In this document: positions 1 to 9,208 of the stretch, piece by piece
Position numbering within the stretch: position 1 is the first letter of the stretch
Layout of the letters: each line of letters begins with the position of its first letter
Assembly: GCA_020632875.1 (NCBI GenBank)
Contig: JACKET010000003.1
Coordinates: forward strand, 542,390 to 606,389
DNA from: Alphaproteobacteria bacterium
GTDB taxonomy: Bacteria; Myxococcota_A; UBA796; GCA-2862545
DNA: 64,000 nt
Direction of reading: 5' to 3'
Program-made: the position numbers and the translations under genes
The notes under the pieces: model-generated
Seen by the model: the letters and a program-made list of their open reading frames with translations, nothing else
Told to the model about the DNA's origin: nothing
Databases searched by the model: none

Positions 1-7
1 ACGTCGG

Positions 8-29
8 CTAGCAGATCTCGGGAAAATCC
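8..29. repeat. Left terminal inverted repeat of the IS
   Basis: Pairs with 1977-1999 on the opposite strand. The shared core is CTAGCAGA followed, two or three bases later, by TCGGGAAAA, with one single-base length difference near the inner end. Confidence 0.7.
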
Positions 30-196
30 CATTGTTCCGGTCGTTCGATCGGAATCGAGGGCTGCTCGACGGCGCGGGTGGATGGCGACCGGTGAGTGTG
101 TGATCGCTGAAGTGCGACCAACAACCACCACAGACCCACTGGCGCCATCGATGTGATCACCCGCTCGGGCTCCATCGGCAATGCCGTGGAGGGCCC

Positions 197-1855
197 ATGC
201 CGGTCATGCACTTCGCCCAGCGTTCTCTCTTCGATCCGCAGAACATCGCGCCGGGCGTGCTTTCGCCGGGCTCGCTCGCCCACCTTCTCCACGCCTTGGG
301 AGACGATCTCGTGCCCGGATTCCTGCGGGCGGAGTGGCGTGGGGCTGGGAAGCGGGGACGCCCGGCCTGGCCGGCCGCCAGGCTTCTCGCGCTCCAGCTG
401 CTGCGGTGGAGCGACGGAGGCGGGGGTCGGCTTGGCGCGTGCGAGCGGGCCAAGACCGATCTGGCGTGGCGCGCGGCGATGCGGTTGCCGGCGTTCGGTC
501 CGTCGCCCACGGAGAAGACCCTCCGCGAGTTCGAGCACTGGCTGATGGGGAGGACCGACTCCTGCGACCTGCGCCGCTACGAGGTGCTCTTCGAGGGCCT
601 CACCCTCCGCGCGAGTGGGGTGTTGAGCGAGGCGACCTGGGTGATGGACGGGACGCCGATGTACTGCTTCGGCGCATTGCAAGGGACGGTGCGGATGCTC
701 GGGGACGGGCTGCGAGGCCTCCTCAAGCGCTGGGGTCGCGTCCGCGGCGGGACGCTCGCGCAGGTGGCTCAGCGGCTGGACGTGCCCTGGGTGGTGGCAA
801 AGTCCATCAAGGGCGGGCTCGCTGCCGACTGGTCGGACCCGGAATCGCGACGCGCTGCGCTGGGCCGCCTCGTCCGTGATGTCATCCGCATCGTCGCGCA
901 TGTCGAGAGCGAGATTCACGAGATATCGCGAGCGAACCGGACCTTCCTGCTTCATAGGTGTCGCGACCTCCTGCGAGTCATCGAGAAGGACATCCGGGTC
1001 GACGACGATGGGCACTACTTCGTGCAGTGGAAGGCGGGCGACGACCGCCTGGTGAGCATCACCGAGCCGGAAGCCCGGTCGGGCCACAAGTCGAAGCAGA
1101 GCAAGTTCAAGGGGTTCAAGCTCACGATGCTGGGCGATCTGGTCTCTGGCCTCATCGCCGCGGTGAAGGTCTTCGAGGGCAACCAGGCCGAGGGCCGCCA
1201 TGGAGTCGAGCTCCTGGAACGAGCGAAGCGACTCGAGCTGTCCATCGACCGCGCCCTGGGGGACTCGGCCTACGGCGGCACGCCGACCCGGATGGCCATT
1301 CAGCGGCTGGGGATCGAGCTGGTCGCGCCTCCGCCGGCGGTCCAGCTCAAAGACGATGCGCCGCTCCAGAAACACGAGTTCGATGTCGACTTCGAATCTC
1401 AGACAGCGACCTGCCCGGCCGGAGTCACCACCGCCGACCATCGGATGGGTCCCTTCGAAGGCGAGCTTCGCTCCGTGTACGAGTGGCCCGTGGACGCCTG
1501 CCGGGGGTGTCACCTCCGCGGCGCGTGCGTGCCGAAGATGAGGGACGACGTGAAGCCTCGAGGCCAACGACCCAAGGGAAGACGGCTCAAGCTCGATGTG
1601 AACGAGCGGGAGCTACGACGGGCGCGAGCCGAGTGGCCTGGCCTCCGGGAGGAATACCGGCGCAGAGGCCAGGGCGAGCGGCTCGTTGCGCGAATGGTCC
1701 GGCTCGGAAGCCGTCAGGCGCGCGCGTTCGGTCTCGAGGCTGCGAACCTGCAGGTCCATCTGATCGCCATCACCAACAATCTCTCCCTCCTCGCGACCCA
1801 CCTCCAGGGGCGCGCACCGGAACAGCCCACGTTGCCGCTCTGGGGGACGATGTAG
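197..1855 (+). CDS. IS1182-family transposase
   Basis: A 552-residue DDE transposase that would catalyse movement of the surrounding element. The N-terminal part (about 1-200) resembles the DUF772 helical region of IS1182/IS5-type transposases. The central part has DGTPMYCF (about residue 150) as the first catalytic Asp region, GHKSKQSKFKGFK about 300, and DSAYGG about 355 as the second Asp region. The C-terminal third has a Cys-rich stretch (CPAG, CRGCHLRGAC) typical of the family. GGAGGGCCC precedes the ATG. The length is normal and no frameshift is seen. Confidence 0.88.
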   Translation: MPVMHFAQRSLFDPQNIAPGVLSPGSLAHLLHALGDDLVPGFLRAEWRGAGKRGRPAWPAARLLALQLLRWSDGGGGRLGACERAKTDLAWRAAMRLPAFGPSPTEKTLREFEHWLMGRTDSCDLRRYEVLFEGLTLRASGVLSEATWVMDGTPMYCFGALQGTVRMLGDGLRGLLKRWGRVRGGTLAQVAQRLDVPWVVAKSIKGGLAADWSDPESRRAALGRLVRDVIRIVAHVESEIHEISRANRTFLLHRCRDLLRVIEKDIRVDDDGHYFVQWKAGDDRLVSITEPEARSGHKSKQSKFKGFKLTMLGDLVSGLIAAVKVFEGNQAEGRHGVELLERAKRLELSIDRALGDSAYGGTPTRMAIQRLGIELVAPPPAVQLKDDAPLQKHEFDVDFESQTATCPAGVTTADHRMGPFEGELRSVYEWPVDACRGCHLRGACVPKMRDDVKPRGQRPKGRRLKLDVNERELRRARAEWPGLREEYRRRGQGERLVARMVRLGSRQARAFGLEAANLQVHLIAITNNLSLLATHLQGRAPEQPTLPLWGTM

Positions 1856-1976
1856 GGCACTTCGAACGACACGAGCCAGGTTGTTCCTGAACGATGTCGC
1901 GATCGCGGCGCGCGAGAACCCCGCGCCCGCGAACCGCGACCATGCCCACCATCCGCGAGAACAACCAGCGCAGACC

Positions 1977-1999
1977 GGACTTTTCCCGATGTCTGCTAG
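1977..1999. repeat. Right terminal inverted repeat of the IS
   Basis: GGACTTTTCCCGATGTCTG then CTAG; the inverted partner of 8-29. It marks the right boundary of the element about 120 bp after the transposase stop. Bases 2000-2133 hold no recognisable feature. Confidence 0.7.
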
Positions 2000-2133
2000 A
2001 GCCGTGAACCGCTACCGCGGCTCACACCTCTAGACACCCCTTGGTTCGCCGGTTTCCGGGCGTGACTGTCCCGCCCGGACCCTCCGGCGAACAACGAGAG
2101 AAGCTCCACTTGCTGCGCAAGCGGACCATCTCT

Positions 2134-2871
2134 CTAGAAACCGACGACGAGCCCCGACTTCAGCGCGAGGTCCACCGGCTCGACGCCCGTCGGCGGCGAC
2201 GAGTCGCGCTCCACGCGGAAGAGCACGTTCCAGTCGAGGTGCTCGCTGATGTCGATCGTCATCGACACCTCCTCCAGGAACCGCCAGTTCGACCACCGGT
2301 CGAGGCGCGGCTGCACGAACGTCGTGCTCGCGAGCACCACGGTCTCCGTCTTCACGGCCACCGTGAAGTAGTCGCTCATCCGCGCGTGCAGCCCGGCGTC
2401 GTCGTCCTCGAAGCCCTCGCTGTGCAGCTGGTACTCCCCCATCACCGTCAGCCCGAGGTGGGCCTCGGTCCACTCCGCGCGGAACAGCCGGAAATCCAGG
2501 CCCGCGCCGGCCAGATCGCGCATCGCCAGGCCGCGGAACGCGTTGTGGTCGATCTGCACGAACTCCACCGTCGAGACCGGGTCCGCGAAGAGCCAGCGGT
2601 GGCGGAGGTTCGCGAACGCCCGCTGGGACACCTTGTCGCCGAAGGCCCGCGCCACGTCGCCGGACGCCTTGAGCGCCACGAGGTGCGTGCTCCGCTTGTA
2701 CTGCAGGCCCGACGCGAGGTCGGCCCCGATCCGCTTCTCGTTGCCGTCCAGCACGGTGATGCCGGCCTTCACCGAGCCGTGCCAGCCGTCCTCGAGCACG
2801 CCGACGCTCGGCGTCAGCACGTTCACGATGGTCGCCCGGGCATCCGACAGCCCGAGCAGCATCCAGATCAT
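2134..2871 (-). CDS. DUF481-like secreted/outer-membrane protein
   Basis: 245 residues beginning with a short hydrophobic signal (MIWMLLGLSDARA). The mature part has regularly alternating aromatic and polar strands (for example ADLASGLQYKR, FVQIDHNAFRGLAMR, GLDFRLF), resembling DUF481 (YdiY-like) beta-barrel or salt-stress proteins. The start is set by AGGAGGGCCG directly before ATG at 2871. It is divergent from the DUF72 gene with a 37-bp gap. The family has no firm biochemical role. Confidence 0.65.
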   Translation of the reverse strand: MIWMLLGLSDARATIVNVLTPSVGVLEDGWHGSVKAGITVLDGNEKRIGADLASGLQYKRSTHLVALKASGDVARAFGDKVSQRAFANLRHRWLFADPVSTVEFVQIDHNAFRGLAMRDLAGAGLDFRLFRAEWTEAHLGLTVMGEYQLHSEGFEDDDAGLHARMSDYFTVAVKTETVVLASTTFVQPRLDRWSNWRFLEEVSMTIDISEHLDWNVLFRVERDSSPPTGVEPVDLALKSGLVVGF

Positions 2872-2894
2872 CGGCCCTCCTGTTCCCGGGCGAC

Positions 2895-2900
2895 TATGGT
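2895..2900 (+). promoter_or_regulatory. Putative -10 box of a leaderless transcript
   Basis: TATGGT ends 8 nt before the ATG at 2909, and no good ribosome-binding site lies before that ATG. Transcription would begin at or next to the start codon. Confidence 0.4.
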
Positions 2901-2908
2901 GGCCCGGC

Positions 2909-3841
2909 ATGCGCGACCAGATGGCCATGTTCGGAGCGCCGGAGGTGGAGCCCGCGACCTGGGATCCCGGCCTCGTCGCGCTCGGCGGGCGCGTGCCGGA
3001 CGGCGTGTTCTTCGGCACGTCGAGCTGGTCGTTCCCGGGCTGGGCCGGACGCGTGTGGAAGCGCGAGCTGCCGGACACCCTGCTGTCGGAGCGCGGGCTC
3101 GCGGCCTACGCGCAGCACCCGCTGTTCCGCTCGGTCAGCGTGGACCGCACCTACTACCGGGTCCCCGAGCCGGGCCTCTACGCGGACTACGCGAGCCAGG
3201 TGCCGGACGGCTTCCGCTTCGTCGTGAAGGCCCCGCAGGTCTGCACCGCGGCGCGCATCCGCGGCGAGGCGAATCCCCTCGCCCTCGACCCGGGCTGGGC
3301 CGAAGCCGAGTTCCTCGGACCGCTGCGCGGCGGGCTCGGCGCGAAGCTCGGGCTCGTGTTGCTCCAGTTCCCCCCGCAGCCGCCCGACGCGCTCGGGCCC
3401 TTCTACGACCGGCTCGCGCGCTTCCTCGAGCTCGACGCGTCCTTCGCCGTCGAGGTCCGCACGCCCGCATGGCTCGACGGCCCCCTCGCAGCCGTGCTCG
3501 CCGACCGCGGCGCCAGCCCGTGCCTCACGATCCACCCGACGATGCCCGACCTCCGCACCCAGTGGAAGCGCACGAATGCCGGTGAGGCGCCCGACCTCGT
3601 CCTCCGCTGGAACCTCGGCGGCGGGCGGGCCTACGACGATGCCAAGGCCCGCTACGCGCCGTTCGACCGCATCGTGGACCCCGACCCCGCGCTGCGCGGC
3701 GCCGTGGCCAACGCCGTCCGCTGGGCCGTGGAGCGCGGACGGCGCGTGTGGGTCACGGCGAACAACAAGGCCGAGGGCTGCGCGCCGGGGACCCTGGAGG
3801 CCATCGCCGCGCTGGCCTTCGGGGACCAGGGAACGTCTTGA
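2909..3841 (+). CDS. DUF72 family protein
   Basis: 310 residues. The family signature FFGTSSWSFPGWAG (about 33-46) and the later VDRTYYRVP and FRFVVKAPQ are typical of DUF72 (YecE-like) TIM-barrel proteins. FAVEVRTPAW and VWVTANNKAEG near the end match conserved family blocks. The cellular function is unknown. The C-terminus lies only 21 bp from the convergent efflux gene. The start follows a TANNNT box and may be leaderless. Confidence 0.85.
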   Translation: MRDQMAMFGAPEVEPATWDPGLVALGGRVPDGVFFGTSSWSFPGWAGRVWKRELPDTLLSERGLAAYAQHPLFRSVSVDRTYYRVPEPGLYADYASQVPDGFRFVVKAPQVCTAARIRGEANPLALDPGWAEAEFLGPLRGGLGAKLGLVLLQFPPQPPDALGPFYDRLARFLELDASFAVEVRTPAWLDGPLAAVLADRGASPCLTIHPTMPDLRTQWKRTNAGEAPDLVLRWNLGGGRAYDDAKARYAPFDRIVDPDPALRGAVANAVRWAVERGRRVWVTANNKAEGCAPGTLEAIAALAFGDQGTS

Positions 3842-3862
3842 CGGGACCGTCGAGGCGTCGAG

Positions 3863-6800
3863 TCAACCCGCGAGGGCCAGCGCGAGCCGCGCCCGCACCA
3901 CCTCGACCCTCGCGGCCTCGAGAGCCGCGCGCTGGGACGCGCGGGTCGCTTCGGCGTCGAGCACGTCGGTGAGCGTCGCGAGCTGCTCGGCGTAGCGGTC
4001 GGCCAGGATGCCGGCTGCGGCGTCGGCCTGGGCCAGCGAGGCCTCGCGCACGGCGATCTCCGCGGACCGCGCCTCGAGCAGGGCCGTGCTGGCTGCCCGC
4101 TCGGCGACCGCACCGCGCTGGAGGGCCTCCGACCGGGACCGGACCGCGGAGAGCCGCGCCGAAGCCGCGTCGACGTCGGCCAGCCGACCGGCGCCGAGCG
4201 CCCAGGTCGCCGTGACCCCTACCTGGCTCCAGCTCGACTTCACGAGCGTCGCGTTGTCGGTGCCCTGCCAGCCGAGGTCCGCCGTGACGCGCGGGAGCAT
4301 GGACGTGGCGATGGCGATGCGCTCCGCCTGGACCGCGCGTGCCGCGGAGTCGAGCGCCTGGAGGTCCGGCCGGGACGAGGTCGCGAAGCCCTGGGTCGCG
4401 TCGAACACGGGCTGCACGGGCTCGTCGAGGCCGAGGCGCGCGGCGAGGCCCCAGGCGAGCGCCTCGCGCTGGGCGCCGAGCAGCGCGATGCCCTGCTCTA
4501 CCTCGGCGAGGGCGACCCGGGCGCGCATCGCGTCCGACTCGAGCGCGAGCCCCGCGGACATGAGGTCCTCCGCCTGCCCGACCGTGCGGGACAGCGCGTC
4601 CCGCTGGGTGCCGAGCGCGGCCACGCGCGCGTCGATCACCACGAGGTCGAGGAACCCGTCCACCGCGGCCCCCACGAGCTCTTCGCGCGTCCGCGCCGCC
4701 TGGAGCCGCTCCGCGCGGGCCCCGTGCGACCGCGCGGTCGCCGCAGCCCAGCCCGACGGGTCGAACAGCGGCTGCTGCACGCTCGCACCGAGCGTCGCGA
4801 GCTGCTTCGGGGTCTGCACGAACGGGCCGAGCGGCGTGTCGAGCGCCACGTCGTCCTCGAGCCAGCGGTCGGACGCCTGGGCGACGAGCCGGGGCGTCGT
4901 CGCGTCCAGCCAGGCCGCCGTCGCGCCACGCGACGCCGCGTCCGCGTCCGACTCCGCCGCCATGACCAACGGAGCCGTCTCCGCCGCATCGATCACGGCA
5001 TCGAGGTTCATCGGGGCCGCGCTGGCCGCCGCCGGGAAGAGCAACGCGAGCGGGAGCCACCGACGGCGCGGGGCCGCCGGGCGGTCTCCGAACAGGACGG
5101 TGTAGAGCGCAGGCACGGCGACCAGGGTGAGCGCGGTGGACGCGAGCAGGCCCGAGATCATGGCCCACGCGAGCGGGGGCCACAGCGCCGAGTCCGACAC
5201 GGCGAGCGGCACCATGCCGGCCACCGTCGTGAGCGTGGTGAGCAGGATGGGCCGGAGCCGGAGCTGGATGGCGTCCGACACGGCGTCCGGAACGGAGGCC
5301 CCCTCCGACCGCCGCTGCTCGACGACGTTCAGCAGCACGATGGCGTTGTTCACCACGATGCCGACGAGCGCGATGACGCCGAGCATCGACATGAAGCCGA
5401 ACGGCTGACCCGTGAGCGCGAGCCCCGGCACCACGCCGGTCGCGGCGAGTGGCACGGTCGTGAGGATGATGCCCAGCCGCCGGAAGCTGTCGAACTCGAG
5501 CAGCAGGAAGAACACGAGCAGGCCGAGGCCGAGCGGCAGGGTCTGCAGGAGCGCCGTGTTCGCCTCGCCCGAGCCCTCGGCCTCGCCGCCGTACGACAGC
5601 GTCACGCCGGCCGGCAGGTCGAGGTCGGCGCGCTCGAAGCCCGCGAGCACCGAGCCGAACGTCGCACCGGGGGCGAGCTCGGCCGACACCACGACCTCGC
5701 GGACGCCGTCGCGGTGGTGCACGGCGGCGGGTGCCCAGCGCGGCACCACGTCGGCCACCTGCATCAGCGGGACCGGGCCCGCGGGGGTCGTCACGGGCAC
5801 GGTGCCCAGACGGTCCGGCGCGGTGCGCTCGCCGGCCGGGGTGGTCACGCGGATGCCGATGGGATCGGACCCGTTGCGGATGACGCCCGCGTCGAGCCCG
5901 TGGGTCTGGGCCAGCGTCGCCATGGGGACGGCGCCGCGGCCCACGCCGAGGCGCCCGGTCCACGCGTCGTCGATCGCGAGCTCGAGCGTGGGGAGGCCGG
6001 TGCCGAGGTCGTGGCGCACGTCGCGGGCGCCGGGCACGCCGCGGAGGGTGGCGGTGACGGCCTCGACCGCGTCGCGGAGGGCGCCCGGATCGGTGCCGTG
6101 CAGGCGGATCTGGACGGGCGCACCGACGGGCGGGCCCTGCTGGAGGCGCTTCGGGACGACCGTGGCGTCGGGCCAGCGGCGGGAAGCCGTGCGGATGCGC
6201 TCGACGAGGCCGTCGAGGTCGGCGTCGGGCGCGGTGAGGACGATCTCGGCGCGGTGCGGGCTGCCTGGGTTGTCGTTCAGGTTGTAGTAGAAGCGCGGCA
6301 GCCCGCCGCCCACGAACGCCGTGCCCGTCGAGACGGCCGGGTCGGCGCGGAACGCGGCGAGCATCTGCGCCGCACGGGCTTCGGTCTCGGTCGCGTGGGT
6401 GCCCTCGGGCAGCGCCACGCTGACGACGACGCGGTCGCGGTCGGACATCGGGAAGAACTCGGCGGGCACGAGCGCGGTGAGGGCCCCGGCCGCGAGGACG
6501 CCCGCAGCGACGAGCGCGAGCAGCGGACGCGGACGGCGCACGGTCAGCGACGCGAGCCGGCCGCCGACCCGCTCGAGCCAGCCGGCCCCGCCGGTGGAGG
6601 GGCGCAGCATCCGGGTCGCGAGCGACGGCGTGACGACGAGCGCGTACACGTACGACAGGACGAGCGCGAGGATGACGACCAGCGGGATGGTGCGCGTGAA
6701 GTCCGCCGTCCCGCCGGACGCGAGGAGCATCGGGACGAACGCGGCGACCGTCGTTCCCGTCGCGGTCCCGAGCGGCAGGGCGAGCTCGCGGACCGCGGCG

Positions 6801-8056
6801 GAGCCCGGGTCGGGGTGCCCGGCGTCGAGGTGCTGCTGCACCGACTCCGCCACGACGATGGCGTTGTCGACGAGCAGCCCGAGCGCCAGGACGAGCGCGG
6901 CGATGGAGATCTGGTGCAGCACGCCGCCACCGAGCGCGTAGATCGCGATGGTGCCGATGGCCACGAGCGGGACGATGGCGCTGACCACGACGCCCATGCG
7001 CGGCCCCATCGCCACGAACAGCACGCCGGCCACCACGAGCACGCCGAGCAGCAGCGAGGTCGTCAGGCCGCCGATGCGGTCGCGCACGAGGGTGGGCTGG
7101 AACGCGAAGACCTCGACGCGCAGGGGTGCCAGGGCCGCGGACGACTCGGCGATGGCGGCCTCGAGGCGCTCGCCGAGGCCCACGAGGTCCTGCTCGGGCA
7201 CCGGGACCACCGACACGCCCACCGCGGGCGCGCCGTCGTGGAGGATGCGCGCGGTGCGCGGGACCTCGGTGGCCTCGTTCACGTCGGCGACCGACGACAG
7301 CGGAACGGTCGCGCCAGACGGGAGGACGACGGGGAGGGCGCGGATATGCGCGACGTCGTCGAGCTCGCCGAGGTGTCGCAGCACGAGGCTGCGCCCGTCG
7401 ACCACCACGCTGCCCCCGGGCACCGTGACGTTGCGGGCGCGGAGCTGCTGCGCGAGGTCGGGCGCGGAGAGGCCGAGCCGGTCGGCCATCTCGGGCGCCA
7501 TGGCGACCTCGATGCGGCGGCCGGGGTCGCCGAGCAGGGTGACCCGCTCGACACCCGGCACGCGCTGCAGGCGGTCTTCGAGCTGCTTGGCGGCCGCGCG
7601 CAGGCGCAGCGCGTCGCCCGACCCGGTGACCAGCACCACGGCCGTCGCGGGGTCGCCGACCGACGTGTCGAGCCGCGGCTCGAGCGCTTCGGCGGGCAGA
7701 TCGGGCGTCGCGAGATCCACGGCGCGCCGGACCTCGTCCCACGCCGCGTCGGTCGCGTCGGGCGCCGTGGCGTCGACGAGGCGGAGCTGGAACACGCCGA
7801 TGCCGGGGCGTGCCGTCGCGCGGACCTCGCGCAGCTCGGTCACCTCTTCGAGGCGCTCTTCGATGGGCGCGAGCACCAGCCGCTCGACGTCGAGCGCGCT
7901 GGAGCCGGGGAACGGCACGATGAGCGTCGCGAAGCGCTCGGCGAACGAGGGATCCTCCTGGCGCGGCATGGTGAGCCAGCTCGCCAGGCCGACGAAGGTG
8001 AGCAGCGCCACGAGCGTGGCGACGAGCCGGGTGCGGCGGAGGATGGCCTCAATCAC
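3863..8056 (-). CDS. RND efflux pump fused to a TolC-like outer-membrane channel
   Basis: 1397 residues in one uninterrupted frame. Residues 1 to about 990 are an AcrB/HAE1-type RND transporter: N-terminal transmembrane helix with LTMPRQEDP, periplasmic porter regions, two six-helix blocks with VDNAIVVAESV and VNNAIVLLN, ending at ALYTVLFGDRP. A basic-hydrophobic stretch follows (RRRWLPLALLFPAAASA, about 992-1010) that looks like a signal peptide with an AxA site. Residues from about 1012 are an outer-membrane efflux protein with long helices (DAVIDAAETAPLV, QQPLFDP, ADVDAASARLSAVRSRSEAL). No ATG or GTG start is seen at the junction, so the fusion appears real. The gene is downstream of, and overlaps by 8 bp, the membrane-fusion-protein gene. 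The substrate is unknown. Confidence 0.88.
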   Translation of the reverse strand: MIEAILRRTRLVATLVALLTFVGLASWLTMPRQEDPSFAERFATLIVPFPGSSALDVERLVLAPIEERLEEVTELREVRATARPGIGVFQLRLVDATAPDATDAAWDEVRRAVDLATPDLPAEALEPRLDTSVGDPATAVVLVTGSGDALRLRAAAKQLEDRLQRVPGVERVTLLGDPGRRIEVAMAPEMADRLGLSAPDLAQQLRARNVTVPGGSVVVDGRSLVLRHLGELDDVAHIRALPVVLPSGATVPLSSVADVNEATEVPRTARILHDGAPAVGVSVVPVPEQDLVGLGERLEAAIAESSAALAPLRVEVFAFQPTLVRDRIGGLTTSLLLGVLVVAGVLFVAMGPRMGVVVSAIVPLVAIGTIAIYALGGGVLHQISIAALVLALGLLVDNAIVVAESVQQHLDAGHPDPGSAAVRELALPLGTATGTTVAAFVPMLLASGGTADFTRTIPLVVILALVLSYVYALVVTPSLATRMLRPSTGGAGWLERVGGRLASLTVRRPRPLLALVAAGVLAAGALTALVPAEFFPMSDRDRVVVSVALPEGTHATETEARAAQMLAAFRADPAVSTGTAFVGGGLPRFYYNLNDNPGSPHRAEIVLTAPDADLDGLVERIRTASRRWPDATVVPKRLQQGPPVGAPVQIRLHGTDPGALRDAVEAVTATLRGVPGARDVRHDLGTGLPTLELAIDDAWTGRLGVGRGAVPMATLAQTHGLDAGVIRNGSDPIGIRVTTPAGERTAPDRLGTVPVTTPAGPVPLMQVADVVPRWAPAAVHHRDGVREVVVSAELAPGATFGSVLAGFERADLDLPAGVTLSYGGEAEGSGEANTALLQTLPLGLGLLVFFLLLEFDSFRRLGIILTTVPLAATGVVPGLALTGQPFGFMSMLGVIALVGIVVNNAIVLLNVVEQRRSEGASVPDAVSDAIQLRLRPILLTTLTTVAGMVPLAVSDSALWPPLAWAMISGLLASTALTLVAVPALYTVLFGDRPAAPRRRWLPLALLFPAAASAAPMNLDAVIDAAETAPLVMAAESDADAASRGATAAWLDATTPRLVAQASDRWLEDDVALDTPLGPFVQTPKQLATLGASVQQPLFDPSGWAAATARSHGARAERLQAARTREELVGAAVDGFLDLVVIDARVAALGTQRDALSRTVGQAEDLMSAGLALESDAMRARVALAEVEQGIALLGAQREALAWGLAARLGLDEPVQPVFDATQGFATSSRPDLQALDSAARAVQAERIAIATSMLPRVTADLGWQGTDNATLVKSSWSQVGVTATWALGAGRLADVDAASARLSAVRSRSEALQRGAVAERAASTALLEARSAEIAVREASLAQADAAAGILADRYAEQLATLTDVLDAEATRASQRAALEAARVEVVRARLALALAG

Positions 8057-9104
8057 GGATCACCTCGACCGGCTGCCCGTCGAGCAGCTGCGCGTGGCCG
8101 GCCACGACGACCTCGGCGCCCGGCGCGACCCCTTCGACGACCACGGCGTCGCCCCGGAGCGCGCCGAGCGACACGGGCTGGCGATGCGCGCGCCCCTCGT
8201 CGACCACGAAGACGGCCGGCGCGTCGCCGGTGGGGTCGACCACCGCGCGGATGGGCGCGACCAGGCCCGCCTCGACGGGCATGGCGAAGCGCACCTCGGC
8301 GGTGAGGCCCGCCACGCGGTGCTCGCCGGGCGGCACCGCCACGACGACCGGGAACAGGCCGCCGCGCCCGCCGCCCGCCTGCGCGAGGTCGGTGACCGTG
8401 CCGTCGGTCTCGACGCCCAGCGCGGGCAGTCGCACCCGGACCGGAGTCTCGTCGCCCAGCCGCACCCAAGCGGCCTCGGGGACCTCGACGGCCACCTCGA
8501 CCCCCTCGCCCGCCAGCTCGATCAGCGGCACGCCGGGCGCCACGGTCTCGCCGGGCTCGGCGTGCACGGCGACGACGACCCCCGCGAACGGCGCGTGCAG
8601 GGCGCTCTCGGCGAGCTGGCGGCGGGTCTCGGCGAGCTGCACGGCGAGCGCCGCGCTGCCCGATGCCGCGGCATCCCGCTCGGCCTGCACGCGCTCGCGC
8701 TCGACCGCGACCACCGAGCCCTTCGCCTCGAGCCGCTGGAGCCGGCCGAGCTCGCGGTCGAGCTGCGCGATGCGCTCGTCGAGCTCGCCGACCCGCGCGA
8801 CCTGGGCCGCGACCCCATTGCGCCAGGGCGCGGCATCGAGGCGGGCCAGCACGGCGCCCCGCTCGACGCGATCCCCGACGCGCACCGGGCGCTCCTGCAG
8901 GCGGCCCCCCACCTGGAGCGCCAGCCGGGCGCGGTCGGCCGCGCGCGTCACGCCCTGCAGCGTGAGCGGGGCCACCGGCTCGGCGACCTCGACGGGAGCG
9001 ACGCGTACGACCTGCGTGGGCGGCGGCTCGAGGCCTTCGGCGTGGGTCGGCATGCACCCGGTGAACAGCGCAGCAGCGAGGAAGAACGGCCATCGCAGCG
9101 ACAT
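8049..9104 (-). CDS. RND efflux membrane fusion (adaptor) lipoprotein
   Basis: 351 residues with a lipoprotein signal (AALFTGC, lipobox Cys about 17). The order is that of HlyD/AcrA-type adaptors: biotinyl-lipoyl half (VGGRLQERPVRVGDRVERGAVLARLD), a coiled-coil hairpin rich in Glu/Arg (about 105-170), the second lipoyl half (APFAGVVVAVHAEPGETVAPG), a beta-barrel and a membrane-proximal domain. It would link the pump and channel encoded by the next gene, with which it overlaps by 8 bp. It is transcribed from a promoter covered by three TetR operator copies. Confidence 0.9.
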   Translation of the reverse strand: MSLRWPFFLAAALFTGCMPTHAEGLEPPPTQVVRVAPVEVAEPVAPLTLQGVTRAADRARLALQVGGRLQERPVRVGDRVERGAVLARLDAAPWRNGVAAQVARVGELDERIAQLDRELGRLQRLEAKGSVVAVERERVQAERDAAASGSAALAVQLAETRRQLAESALHAPFAGVVVAVHAEPGETVAPGVPLIELAGEGVEVAVEVPEAAWVRLGDETPVRVRLPALGVETDGTVTDLAQAGGGRGGLFPVVVAVPPGEHRVAGLTAEVRFAMPVEAGLVAPIRAVVDPTGDAPAVFVVDEGRAHRQPVSLGALRGDAVVVEGVAPGAEVVVAGHAQLLDGQPVEVIRD

Positions 9105-9160
9105 GGGGACCTCCTGACGCGACCCCGGCCCGCCGATCTGCGGACCTCGGGGTCGACCAT

Positions 9161-9175
9161 CTTGACGTCGTTAAG
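9161..9175. promoter_or_regulatory. TetR-type operator copy 1
   Basis: CTTGACGTCGTTAAG, an imperfect 15-bp palindrome of the pattern CTTRAC-N3-GTYAAG. It overlaps the candidate -10 of the efflux promoter on the minus strand. Confidence 0.65.
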
Positions 9176-9201
9176 TTAGGCGAGCATCTTAACAGCGTCA
9201 A
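9173..9201 (-). promoter_or_regulatory. Putative sigma-70 promoter of the efflux operon
   Basis: Reading the minus strand, TTGACG (9201-9196) is followed after 17 bp by TAACTT (9178-9173). The -35 lies inside operator 2 and the -10 overlaps operator 1, a classical repressible layout. Confidence 0.6.
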
Positions 9202-9202
9202 G
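9188..9202. promoter_or_regulatory. TetR-type operator copy 2
   Basis: CTTAACAGCGTCAAG, the best-formed copy; it contains the minus-strand -35 element. Its centre is 27 bp from copy 1 and 21 bp from copy 3. Confidence 0.65.
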
Positions 9203-9208
9203 AAAAAT

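Larger units (their letters stand above)
8..1999. mobile_element. IS1182-family insertion sequence
   Basis: A single transposase gene is flanked by imperfect terminal inverted repeats. The left end reads CAGATCTCGGGAAAATCC (from about 12) and the reverse complement of the right end reads CAGACATCGGGAAAAGTCC (1977-1995). Both are bordered outside by CTAG (8-11 and 1996-1999), which is either a 4-bp target duplication or part of the repeat; the sequence alone cannot decide. The transposase is full length, so the element looks intact. Confidence 0.8.

Noticed and set aside
8..1567. Long minus-strand frame opposite the transposase
   Set aside because: It lies fully antisense to a recognised transposase and shows Arg/Pro/Ala-rich composition typical of shadow frames in GC-rich DNA.
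3753..8305. Very long frames (over 1000 codons) overlapping the RND gene on both strands
   Set aside because: They are Arg-, Ala- and Gly-rich without domains. The 3863-8056 frame has clear RND and TolC features, so the others are shadows.
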